From Bacillota bacterium (GTDB lineage Bacteria > Bacillota > Clostridia > Lachnospirales > Lachnospiraceae): a stretch of 16,616 bases of DNA. This document shows positions 7,976-15,406 of this stretch, one piece after another (positions within the stretch are counted from its first letter, which is position 1; each line of letters begins with the position of its first letter). The notes beneath the pieces were generated by a model. The model worked only from the letters and a program-made list of their open reading frames with translations. It had not been told where the DNA came from and ran no database searches. The position numbers and the translations under genes were made by a program. The stretch lies in assembly GCA_023424995.1 (NCBI GenBank), contig JAFADH010000229.1:1-16616 (forward strand). Reading direction: 5' to 3'.

Positions 7976-9832
7976 TTACTGTTCACGGTTTTCTTCCTTT
8001 CGTTCCGCTTTATATACCGGTATCACCACAGTCACAGTTACCCCTTCTCCGATACTGCTTTGAATGCTGACCCCATAATCCTTTCCGAATTGAAGCTTCA
8101 ATCTTTCATCCACATTCCGGATTCCGTATCCGCTGCTGATATACGGCTTCTCTTCCATCAGCAAAGCATCAAACTTTTCGGCAGGAATACCGGGACCGTC
8201 ATCCTTAACGCGGAACAGAATCAGGCCTGTGTGCCGCTTTGCCGTGATATGGATATTGATCGGATGCTTCACAAGCCCTACGGCATGTTCAAAGATATTC
8301 TCCACAAAGGGCTGCAATATGACCTTGACCGTGTCATATTCCAGAATACTCTCCTCGATATCATAGGTCACCTGAAAGGTCTCTCCCTTTCTGATCCGGT
8401 ATACCTCGATATATGCCTTTACCTGTTCCACCTCATCCGAAATGCTTATGATATCCTTACCCTTATTGAGTGTCATGCGGTAGTATTTGGAAAGTGCCTT
8501 GACCATACTGATGATATGGTCCGTCTCTCCGAATTCGGCAAGCCTGCATATGGCGGACATGGAGTTATATAGAAAATGCGGATTGATCTGTGCCTGAAGC
8601 GCCTTTAGCTGTGCGTCCTTTTTATCGATATTGGCCTGGAAATTATCCTGGATCAGATTGTCGATCCGTTCGGTCATATCGTTGAATATCACCGCCAGAA
8701 AACCGAGTTCATCTCCGTTTGACTCCCTGATGTCCGCATTATCCGGCTTTTCTTTTCGGAACTTTTGCATCTGCTTTGCTATTGTTATGATTCTGCGTGA
8801 GAATGAGGATGAGAGATGATAGGTTACATAGAAGAGAATTAACAGGGACAGGATGCAGCATAGAACCGTTATATTCCTGATCTTTTGGATATTCTCCGTG
8901 ATCTGGGTTATGGGGAATACGCTTATCACCTTCCAGCCCGTCTGGCTCAGATCGCCCCGGACCAGAATCCTGTCCTCAAGAATAAGATTGTCCTCTCCCT
9001 CCATATTGCTGAGGAAGCTGTCTATGGCTGTCCGGTGCTTCTGATAGTACTCCTTCTTTTCTTTTTCTGTGGAAAGCAGGGACAGGCCGGCATCAAAGGC
9101 CAGGTTCACACCTCTCCCTGAAGAATCCTGGAAGCTTTCCTCTCCCAGAATATCTGCCAGTCTGACGGTCAGCCTTAAGAGCCCGATCTTTGTACTCTGC
9201 ATGGTACTGTAATCCCGCATTTCCCTCAGAAGTGAAATATACTGGAATCTGCTGTCATCGCCCACCTGCTTCCACAGATACTGCTCCGCGTTCCCTTTTA
9301 CCTGAACAAACCATTCCTTGTCCTGCATCCTGGCAAGATTCAGTACATGATATATCTGTTTGTTATCTTTTAACAGATCACTATTGTTCTGAACACTGAG
9401 TATATCCTCAAAACGGTATGGGATTATCTCGCTTTTATTATTGTTATACCTGATCAGAGCCGCATAGATGCCGCTGCCGGTTGCGTTCAGCAGGGATTGA
9501 AGCACCGGGTGCAGCAGGCTGTTGGCAATATTATACTCTTCATAGGAATCAATATACATTCCTGTCACAAGCTGCTGGATCCTCTGATTGTCATAGATGG
9601 TATTGGCCAGAAACATATAATAATCAAGCTGTTTATTAATTGAAGATATGGAATTTTGCTGAAACTGCCGGATAAGATTCAGACTCTGCTCCTTGCTAAA
9701 GTGCGCGGATATGGTATAAGAAAAATAACCTACCCCTGTCACCGGTATAATCGCGACCAAAAAATATGCCAGTAACAGCTTGTACCTGATTCGAAGGCTA
9801 TGATACAAATTCATTATCCTCTTCAGCTTCAT
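7976..9832 (-). CDS. YesM-type sensor histidine kinase
   Basis: This 618-residue membrane kinase belongs to the His_kinase/HATPase_c type that partners AraC-type response regulators at sugar loci. A first membrane helix (about 19-41) is followed by a ~275-residue extracellular region, probably a Cache-type sensor, a second helix (about 319-338) and a HAMP-like linker (about 340-395). The phosphoacceptor motif is LQAQINPHFLYN with H419. The ATPase part shows the N-box LQPFVENIFEHAV (N512), the G1 box DDGPGIP (544-550) and the G2-like GYGIRNVDERL. The ligand is not evident; an oligosaccharide, perhaps through the neighbouring binding lipoprotein, is inferred from context. The ATG lies one base after the stop of the response regulator gene (TAA-T-ATG), which implies translational coupling. 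No residue looks missing. Confidence 0.93.
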   Translation of the reverse strand: MKLKRIMNLYHSLRIRYKLLLAYFLVAIIPVTGVGYFSYTISAHFSKEQSLNLIRQFQQNSISSINKQLDYYMFLANTIYDNQRIQQLVTGMYIDSYEEYNIANSLLHPVLQSLLNATGSGIYAALIRYNNNKSEIIPYRFEDILSVQNNSDLLKDNKQIYHVLNLARMQDKEWFVQVKGNAEQYLWKQVGDDSRFQYISLLREMRDYSTMQSTKIGLLRLTVRLADILGEESFQDSSGRGVNLAFDAGLSLLSTEKEKKEYYQKHRTAIDSFLSNMEGEDNLILEDRILVRGDLSQTGWKVISVFPITQITENIQKIRNITVLCCILSLLILFYVTYHLSSSFSRRIITIAKQMQKFRKEKPDNADIRESNGDELGFLAVIFNDMTERIDNLIQDNFQANIDKKDAQLKALQAQINPHFLYNSMSAICRLAEFGETDHIISMVKALSKYYRMTLNKGKDIISISDEVEQVKAYIEVYRIRKGETFQVTYDIEESILEYDTVKVILQPFVENIFEHAVGLVKHPINIHITAKRHTGLILFRVKDDGPGIPAEKFDALLMEEKPYISSGYGIRNVDERLKLQFGKDYGVSIQSSIGEGVTVTVVIPVYKAERKEENREQ

Positions 9833-9833
9833 A

Positions 9834-11450
9834 TTATCGGAACCTTTCCCTGTATTCGGTAGGTGTTACTCCATATTTACTTTTGAACTTCTTTACAAAG
9901 GTCTGCAAATCATTATACCCTACCATGGATGCAACCTCATAAATCCTGTATGTGTTTCTTTCAATTAATTCCGCTGCTTTTTTGATCCGGTATTCCGACA
10001 GGTATTCTGCAAATCCCAGCCCTACCTGCTGCCGGAACAGACTCCCGAGATAATTGGGAGAATAGTAAAGATTATTCGCAATCTCCTTAAGGGAGACGTC
10101 CTGCGGATAATGCTCCCCGATTAAGCGGAGCACCTCATTGATTATCCTGCTTCCCATGGATTTGTCCCTTATGATCAGATGATCGATAAAGGCTCCGTAG
10201 ATATTTTTCATCCACTGGCGTATGTCAAGTATGGTCTCGAAGCGCATCAGCTTATCCCAAAGGATATACTCGCTTCCGAAGATATCTTCAAATTCCACCT
10301 TAAGGCCGTTCAGTATGATTTGTGCATTACTTATGATCTTGATGCAATAATTTTGTATTATTCTATTATTATCTATTTTTTCTTCCTTGAATTTGTCAAA
10401 GATGGAGTCCAGTATCCGGTCCGAATTGGTTTTATCCAGGTTGAGCAGGCATTTGGACAGTTCCTGATCATTTCCGTCAATATGTATCCTCGCGTCCGAA
10501 CTGTCCGAAGATCCTTTATAATGAAGTACTCTGCCCTTTCCTTCATATATTTTATAAGAAACGGCCTGTGAGGCTTCATGAAATGACATATGCAGATCCG
10601 AGGGATGATGCATAAAGGTTCCCATACCTATGGTCAGACTCAGCTCTGTCTGCTTATGTACTGCTTGGATAATTGCTTGTGCAGCCCGGTTAACTTCATT
10701 GTTTTGTACTTCATGCTCCGTGAATGGTTCAAAGCTTAATATGGCTACGAATCTATGCTCCTCGATTCGTACAAGCTCCAGGGCACAGCCCTCCGGCTCA
10801 ATTCCGGCAATGACACACAAAAGGGATGTAAGTCTTCTCCTTAATTCCTCCCCCGGATACCGTTCCTTCAAAAGCATGAAGTCATCCGCCTCAATCATGC
10901 AAGCCATCTGGCTTCCGGATTTTATATTGATTCCCAGAAGGTGAATTCTCTCCCACAGCCTCTCTTTCTCCGCAGTTCCAAAGATCAGATCCAAAAGTAA
11001 TTTATTCCTGAGAAGCTCCCTGCTTTCCTGTACGGCTTGTGCCAGATCTTCCTTCTCTTTCGCTTCTTCCCGTTCTTTCAGGATATCCCTCACCACTTTT
11101 TTAATACAGGCTTCAAGTTCATCCGTATCAACCGGTTTCAGTATATATTCATAAGCATTCAATTTTATCGCATTTTTTACATAAGTAAAGTCATCGTATC
11201 CGCTGATGAATACGATCTTTATGTCCTGCACCTGCTCTCTGGCCAGCTTTGCCAGCTGCAGCCCGGTCATACCCGGCATTTTTATATCTGTAATTAGAAT
11301 ATCGGGAACCTGCTGTTTGATTAATTCCAGTGCGTTCATACTGTCCTTTGTAGCAAATACTCCGGATATATGGTATTTATTCCAGTCGATCTGCCTTTTC
11401 AGGCCTTCCATATCCAGTCTCTCATCATCTACTATAACAAGCTTCAGCAT
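9834..11450 (-). CDS. YesN-type response regulator, REC plus AraC HTH
   Basis: The product is a 538-residue transcription factor. The receiver domain (1-125) has the acidic pair D8/D9, phosphoacceptor D55 in TDIKMPG, S83 in FISGYDD and K105 in LKPVD. A long middle region (about 130-430) includes, near residues 275-315, a LTIGMG...FHEASQAVSYK stretch that resembles the degenerate GGDEF-like segment of CdaR-type regulators. The C-terminus (434-538) is an AraC/XylS DNA-binding domain with two helix-turn-helix units, VSLKEIANNLYYSPNYLGSL and, near 503-523, YEVASMVGYNDLQTFVKKF. The start at 11450 is chosen because GGAGGG precedes it by 6 bases and it begins exactly with the receiver strand MLKLVIVDDE; the frame is open a further 24 codons upstream. 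It is the presumed activator of this locus, receiving phosphate from the adjacent kinase. Confidence 0.94.
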   Translation of the reverse strand: MLKLVIVDDERLDMEGLKRQIDWNKYHISGVFATKDSMNALELIKQQVPDILITDIKMPGMTGLQLAKLAREQVQDIKIVFISGYDDFTYVKNAIKLNAYEYILKPVDTDELEACIKKVVRDILKEREEAKEKEDLAQAVQESRELLRNKLLLDLIFGTAEKERLWERIHLLGINIKSGSQMACMIEADDFMLLKERYPGEELRRRLTSLLCVIAGIEPEGCALELVRIEEHRFVAILSFEPFTEHEVQNNEVNRAAQAIIQAVHKQTELSLTIGMGTFMHHPSDLHMSFHEASQAVSYKIYEGKGRVLHYKGSSDSSDARIHIDGNDQELSKCLLNLDKTNSDRILDSIFDKFKEEKIDNNRIIQNYCIKIISNAQIILNGLKVEFEDIFGSEYILWDKLMRFETILDIRQWMKNIYGAFIDHLIIRDKSMGSRIINEVLRLIGEHYPQDVSLKEIANNLYYSPNYLGSLFRQQVGLGFAEYLSEYRIKKAAELIERNTYRIYEVASMVGYNDLQTFVKKFKSKYGVTPTEYRERFR

Positions 11451-11493
11451 AGGAATCCCTCCATATTCTAATCTTATGTCAACCAACAAATTC

Positions 11494-11522
11494 ATTATAA
11501 TATAGACATCCTGCAGCGTCAA
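11494..11522 (-). promoter_or_regulatory. Near-consensus promoter for regulator-kinase-GH16 genes
   Basis: On the minus strand TTGACG (11517-11522) and TATAAT (11494-11499) are separated by exactly 17 bp, matching the sigma-A consensus at 11 of 12 hexamer positions. The predicted start site is about 35-40 bases before the ATG at 11450. This would express the response regulator and downstream genes independently of the transporter promoter. The -35 lies in the loop and the spacer in one arm of the inverted repeat at 11504-11540. Confidence 0.65.
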
Positions 11523-11540
11523 TCATACCGCAGGATGTCT
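11504..11540. other. Inverted repeat between lipoprotein and regulator genes (terminator, processing hairpin or operator)
   Basis: AGACATCCTGC (11504-11514) and GCAGGATGTCT (11530-11540) are perfectly complementary across 11 bp with a 15-base loop. It begins 15 bases past the stop of the binding-lipoprotein gene in the direction of transcription. In RNA it would form a stable stem without a T-run, which could attenuate or protect the upstream mRNA and allow more lipoprotein than regulator. As DNA it overlaps the promoter at 11494-11522, so it could equally be an operator. Confidence 0.55.
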
Positions 11541-11554
11541 GCATCAGTCATCTG

Positions 11555-13249
11555 CTATTTCCCCTTCATGGACTCCAGATTTTCCTGATATTTTCCGGTC
11601 ATATATTGTTCCGCCTTATCAAATCCAAGCTTATATGCATCGTCAATTGCTTCCTGGATGGCCTGCCTGCAGGCATTCTCATCCTTTGCCATGATAATCT
11701 TGGGAAGCACCTTCTTGTTCAGATCGTCGAAGGATGCCAGGGCGATGCCTTCCTCCGACTGTGGATCAGGCGCAACATTGGAAAAGGCGCTGGTATTTAA
11801 ACTGTGTTTCCATACGATATTGGATTGTGCCTGTATGATCCAGTCTCTTTGCTCCGCCGGCTTCCTGTTATCGTCAGCAACCTTTGAGAAGTCAAAGTAC
11901 AGCGTATTGCCAAGTACCGCCCAGTTGCCGAGAATGGATTTTACTTCATCCTCCGGCACTGAACTCATTGCCTGCTTTAGGATGGGATAGCCATTCTCAT
12001 CCACCTCATCATACAGCTCTCCCTGAGGACCGTAGGCTACAAGACGGGAGCCCTCTTCCGATATGATATAATCCAATAGCTGGAATATCCGCTCCGGATT
12101 TTTTGCATTATTGGTGATGCAAAGCACGTTCCAGCCCAAGGTCATGAAGGGCGATGTATAGATATCCTTCCGGTCCAGGCCCGGTGCGGCGATAGGCTCA
12201 ATTACGATATAGTCATTATCCGGATCATTGGCTATCACTCTCTGCCGGTAGTTCGGAAGGGTGGAGGTTACATCGGTACCCACATATACCGCAACTCTTC
12301 CCGTTGAGAGCTTTTCTTCAATCTGCTCTGATTTCTCTACGAAGTAATCCTGGTTGATCAGTCCTTCGCTCCAGAGCTTATTCAGGAAAAGCATGGATTC
12401 CGTGAATTTCGGATCGGTATAATGGAGCTTCAGTTCATTACCCATGGGTATGACGCCCTTCATATCACCGGGAAAATGATTCAACCCAAAGGAAAGATTT
12501 ATAAGGTCACTTAAACTCGGAAATGCTCCGGATTGGATCGGCACAACCGACTTCCCGTCTACTGTCAGGCCGCTCTCCTTAACCAGCTTCAGGTAGTTAT
12601 ACAGATCGTCCGTGGTTTCCAGCTTCGGTGAGCCAAGCTGTTCGTATATCTTTTTGTTGATTACCCAGCCGCCATTACCTGTGGGATGCTCATCCGTGGT
12701 AGCCCAGTTTAAAAGACCGTATATTTTTCCGTCTACCCTGGACAGATTGACGGTAGCCTCATCGATTACCTGCTTATAACTGGAATTATTGTCGACAAAT
12801 TCATCCAGCGGAAGAAGATAACCCAGGCTGATCAATTTCTGATAAGTGGAATCCCGGTCCATCATAATCACGTCCGGCAAGTCACCGGTCGCTGCCATTA
12901 TATTCATCTTTTGAACAGGGTCGCTGTCAGGCTTTGCCTGGTTCATAGTAACATTAAACTTTTGCTGCAGCTCTGCCGATACCTTGTCATCTCCCCACTG
13001 CAATGACACATCATACCAGTCGTAATTGTAATACAGGGTGAACTCATACGGCTCCAGCATGGCTGTCTCTGTCTGGGAGCCATCCCCCGCAGCCGTATCC
13101 GGATCAGTCTGGGCACCTTCCTCCGTCCGGACGTTCTTACCGCTCTCATCGCCGTCGCCGTTCTGTCTGCCGCAAGCGCCCAGTGCGGTCCCCAATATCA
13201 GGAATGCCAGTACAAGTGCCAGAATACGTTTTGCCTTTGTTGTGTTCAT
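11555..13249 (-). CDS. Carbohydrate ABC transporter substrate-binding lipoprotein (LplA-like)
   Basis: This is a 564-residue extracellular solute-binding lipoprotein. A lysine-containing N-terminus and hydrophobic helix lead to the lipobox LGAC with C26 as the lipidated residue. A charged, low-complexity tether (about 27-65) follows, then the binding fold beginning EPYEFTLYYNYDWYDVSLQW. The segment MNIMAATGDLPDVIMMDRD is typical of the LplA/YtcQ group of family 1-type sugar-binding proteins, whose length (~500-560 residues) it shares. It should capture oligosaccharides at the cell surface and deliver them to the two permeases encoded just upstream. AGGAGG ends 5 bases before the ATG. Given the GH16 enzyme in the locus, beta-gluco-oligosaccharides are the inferred ligand, but nothing in the sequence fixes this. 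Confidence 0.93.
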   Translation of the reverse strand: MNTTKAKRILALVLAFLILGTALGACGRQNGDGDESGKNVRTEEGAQTDPDTAAGDGSQTETAMLEPYEFTLYYNYDWYDVSLQWGDDKVSAELQQKFNVTMNQAKPDSDPVQKMNIMAATGDLPDVIMMDRDSTYQKLISLGYLLPLDEFVDNNSSYKQVIDEATVNLSRVDGKIYGLLNWATTDEHPTGNGGWVINKKIYEQLGSPKLETTDDLYNYLKLVKESGLTVDGKSVVPIQSGAFPSLSDLINLSFGLNHFPGDMKGVIPMGNELKLHYTDPKFTESMLFLNKLWSEGLINQDYFVEKSEQIEEKLSTGRVAVYVGTDVTSTLPNYRQRVIANDPDNDYIVIEPIAAPGLDRKDIYTSPFMTLGWNVLCITNNAKNPERIFQLLDYIISEEGSRLVAYGPQGELYDEVDENGYPILKQAMSSVPEDEVKSILGNWAVLGNTLYFDFSKVADDNRKPAEQRDWIIQAQSNIVWKHSLNTSAFSNVAPDPQSEEGIALASFDDLNKKVLPKIIMAKDENACRQAIQEAIDDAYKLGFDKAEQYMTGKYQENLESMKGK

Positions 13250-13280
13250 GTTTACCTCCTCTTTTATCTTATCTTTTTTA

Positions 13281-13303
13281 TATAACAGATATTATCTGCT
13301 ATA
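13281..13303 (-). other. Small AT-rich hairpin in the leader of the lipoprotein gene
   Basis: On the minus strand TATAGCAGAT and ATCTGTTATA can form a 10-bp stem with one G-U pair and a 3-base loop. It lies in the 74-bp gap between the second permease and the lipoprotein gene, about 20 bases before the AGGAGG site. There is no T-run after it, so a role in mRNA processing or stability of the lipoprotein message is more likely than termination. Confidence 0.35.
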
Positions 13304-13323
13304 AACCTTGTGATTAATAACGG

Positions 13324-14220
13324 TCAGCCTTTAATGGAGCCGATCATGATCCCCTTTACAAAATATTTTTGCAGGAAGGGGTATACCATAATAATCGGAA
13401 CGATGGTGACGATCATGGTCGCCATGGTAACCGACCTGACATTGATCAGGTTCATCCGGCTAAGCTGCGTCGCTGCCGGTCCCGCCTTGGATATCTCCTC
13501 TGCGAATTTACTGGAATTGATAATTGACATCAGGATTGACTGAACCGGTTTCAGCTTCTGGTCCGTAATAAAGATGGACGCATCGAACCATGAGTTCCAA
13601 TGGAACACGCAATTGAACAGGGCTATGGTTGCAATGATCGGAGCCGAAACAGGCATCACGATTCGAAAGAATATGGTAAATGCTCCTGCTCCGTCTATCT
13701 TGGCCGATTCCTCAATGGACTCCGGGAGTCCTTTAAAATAAGTGATCATGATGATCATATTCCATACGCTGATCAAATTCGGTATGATATACACCAAAAA
13801 GTTATTGGTAAGATGTAATTCCCGGATTAAAAGATAATACGGAATTAATCCGCCGCTGAAATACATGGTTATAATACAAAGCGTCATATAGATCCTTCTG
13901 CCCTTCAGGTATGGTTTGGACATTCCGTAGGACAGCATACCGGTGGCAAGTACACTTCCGGCTGTTCCGACTGCTGTTCTGAGTATGGTGACCAGGTATG
14001 CATCGTACAGCAGGTGGTTCTTGGCGATAACCAGATAGTTCTGGAAGGTAAACTTCCTGGGAATTATTCCGATCCCGCCCCTTGCCGTGTCATTGGCATC
14101 ATTAAGGGAAATGGCCAGGGAGTTAAGAAAGGGATACAGTGTGATAATCGCCAGTAATATAAGTATCACATATATTATGATGTCAAATATATAAAATCTT
14201 GTTTTCGTTGGATTTCTCAT
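13324..14220 (-). CDS. ABC transporter permease, LplC/YtcP type
   Basis: The product is a 298-residue inner-membrane permease of the MalG-like (CUT1) class. Six hydrophobic segments are visible, the first at about 12-30. The cytoplasmic EAA loop is GLPESIEESAKIDGAGAFTI (164-183), which contacts the ATPase. The C-terminus KYFVKGIMIGSIKG is typical of this class (the family usually ends in GI..GAVKG). The start at 14220 has GGGAG 8 bases upstream and lies 16 bp after the stop of the other permease; the frame is open 21 codons further, but that part overlaps the upstream gene and lacks family similarity. It forms the heterodimeric channel with the neighbouring permease. No ATPase gene is present in the window, so a shared MsmX-like subunit is inferred. 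Confidence 0.94.
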   Translation of the reverse strand: MRNPTKTRFYIFDIIIYVILILLAIITLYPFLNSLAISLNDANDTARGGIGIIPRKFTFQNYLVIAKNHLLYDAYLVTILRTAVGTAGSVLATGMLSYGMSKPYLKGRRIYMTLCIITMYFSGGLIPYYLLIRELHLTNNFLVYIIPNLISVWNMIIMITYFKGLPESIEESAKIDGAGAFTIFFRIVMPVSAPIIATIALFNCVFHWNSWFDASIFITDQKLKPVQSILMSIINSSKFAEEISKAGPAATQLSRMNLINVRSVTMATMIVTIVPIIMVYPFLQKYFVKGIMIGSIKG

Positions 14221-14236
14221 GTCATTGTCTCCCTTT

Positions 14237-15193
14237 CTACCAGAGGCTCTGCTCACTGATTTTATTGGCGGCCTTATTAGCAATTGTCAATAAAGCCACA
14301 CTAAGCAAGGATTTAAATATACCGGCTGCAGTGGCATAGGAAAACCTCATCTGGACAATACCCATACGGTATACATAGGTATCAAGGATCTCAGAGGTTT
14401 CATATACCATAGTATTCCTGAGATTATTGGTTAAAAGAAGGATTTGCTCGAATCCGGCATTCAGTATTCCCCCCACCGCTAAGATCAGCATGATTACCAC
14501 CGTAGGCTTAATGCCCGCCAGTGTGATATGCCAGATTTTCTTGAACCTTCCGGCACCGTCGATGGACGCGGCTTCATATAATTCCGGATCGATCGACGAG
14601 ATGGTGGCTATATATATGATTGCATTCCAGCCCACCTCCTTCCACAGGTCAGTCAATACTACGATAGGCCAGAAATAGCCCGGTTCGCCTATGAACAGGA
14701 TGGGCTCCTTAATCAGTCCCAGACTCTGCAGAAAGTAATTTATAATACCTCCGTCAACGGACAGGATATCAAAGGTCAAGCCCGCTACTACCACCCAGGA
14801 GATAAAGTGGGGAAGATAGCTGATGGTCTGTATGCTTCTCTTGAATTTCTCATGCCGCACCTCATTCAGCAATATGGCCAGAAGTATGGGTATCGGAAAT
14901 GCGAACACCAGCTTTAACAAGCTGATGGCAAAGGTATTCCTCATAATCTTGAATAGGTTCGGATCATTAAAAAAGGTCTTAAAATGCAGCAATCCCACCC
15001 AGTCGCTAATACCTACCATATCCCCCAGGCTATATTCCTGGAATGCCATGACCAGTCCATACATGGGTATGTAAGAGAATATAAGGATCAGTATAATCCA
15101 TGGGACTACCATCATCTGAAGCTCGCCCTGCGACCTGAATTGTTTCATATGCTTTTTGAAGCCGGTTTTTTGCCTGTTAATATTTGTTCCCAA
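14237..15193 (-). CDS. ABC transporter permease, LplB type
   Basis: The product is a 318-residue permease of the MalF-like (LplB) class and the first gene of the transporter operon. A short basic N-terminus is followed by the first membrane helix (about 27-50) and the family signature PMYGLVMAFQEYSLGDMVG. Further helices include VFAFPIPILLAILLNEV (96-112). The EAA loop is ELYEAASIDGAGRFKKIWHI (204-223). The start is TTG at 15191-15193, chosen because AAGGAG lies 8 bases upstream and the N-terminus MGTNINRQ has family-like length; no ATG with a ribosome site is available. Together with the second permease and the lipoprotein it makes up an oligosaccharide importer. TTG initiation may lower its translation. 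Confidence 0.94.
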   Translation of the reverse strand: MGTNINRQKTGFKKHMKQFRSQGELQMMVVPWIILILIFSYIPMYGLVMAFQEYSLGDMVGISDWVGLLHFKTFFNDPNLFKIMRNTFAISLLKLVFAFPIPILLAILLNEVRHEKFKRSIQTISYLPHFISWVVVAGLTFDILSVDGGIINYFLQSLGLIKEPILFIGEPGYFWPIVVLTDLWKEVGWNAIIYIATISSIDPELYEAASIDGAGRFKKIWHITLAGIKPTVVIMLILAVGGILNAGFEQILLLTNNLRNTMVYETSEILDTYVYRMGIVQMRFSYATAAGIFKSLLSVALLTIANKAANKISEQSLW

Positions 15194-15251
15194 TTTTATG
15201 ACTCCTTAAGACTGTGATTGTAGTTTGTATGTCTGCCTTGTCTGTATATAA

Positions 15252-15280
15252 ATCATACACCTTGCCGGACGGCATTTAAA
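15252..15280 (-). promoter_or_regulatory. Candidate promoter of the transporter operon with palindromic spacer
   Basis: On the minus strand TATGAT (15252-15257, 5 of 6 to the -10 consensus) lies 17 bp from TTTAAA (15275-15280, 4 of 6 to the -35). It sits in the 141-bp gap upstream of the TTG start at 15193, giving a leader of about 50 bases. The spacer holds the palindrome TGCCGGACGGCA (15263-15274), two 5-bp arms around GA. Its place between the two hexamers suits a regulator that acts on initiation. The weak -35 agrees with a promoter needing an activator such as the encoded AraC-type regulator. Confidence 0.45.
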
Positions 15281-15334
15281 AGATTGCAAAGTAATGATTT
15301 ATATTGGTGAAACAAAGATGTTAATTATATAAAT

Positions 15335-15386
15335 AAAAAAACCGCAGCGGCACCTGCATTATATGCGGCATTACTGCGGCTTTTTG
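15335..15386 (-). terminator. Rho-independent terminator after the GH130 gene
   Basis: CTGCGG (15374-15379) and CCGCAG (15342-15347) pair, reading the minus strand as CCGCAG...CTGCGG followed by a run of seven T (15335-15341). The stem is prolonged by A/T pairs from the flanking A and T runs, with one bulge. The interior contains a further small GCAT-TAT-ATGC hairpin. It begins 20 bases after the GH130 stop and separates that gene from the transporter promoter. The plus strand also ends in five T, so it may work both ways. Confidence 0.8.
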
Positions 15387-15406
15387 GAATTACAAACTTA
15401 CATTCC

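Noticed and set aside
8060..8572. 170-codon plus-strand frame
   Set aside because: Antisense to the conserved kinase core of the histidine kinase; a coding shadow.
10179..10571. 130-codon plus-strand frame
   Set aside because: Antisense to the response regulator, with biased hydrophobic composition and no supporting signals.
11458..11490. Second TTGACA on the minus strand close to the response regulator start
   Set aside because: A -10 at proper spacing would fall on the ribosome site and start codon, so it cannot drive this gene.
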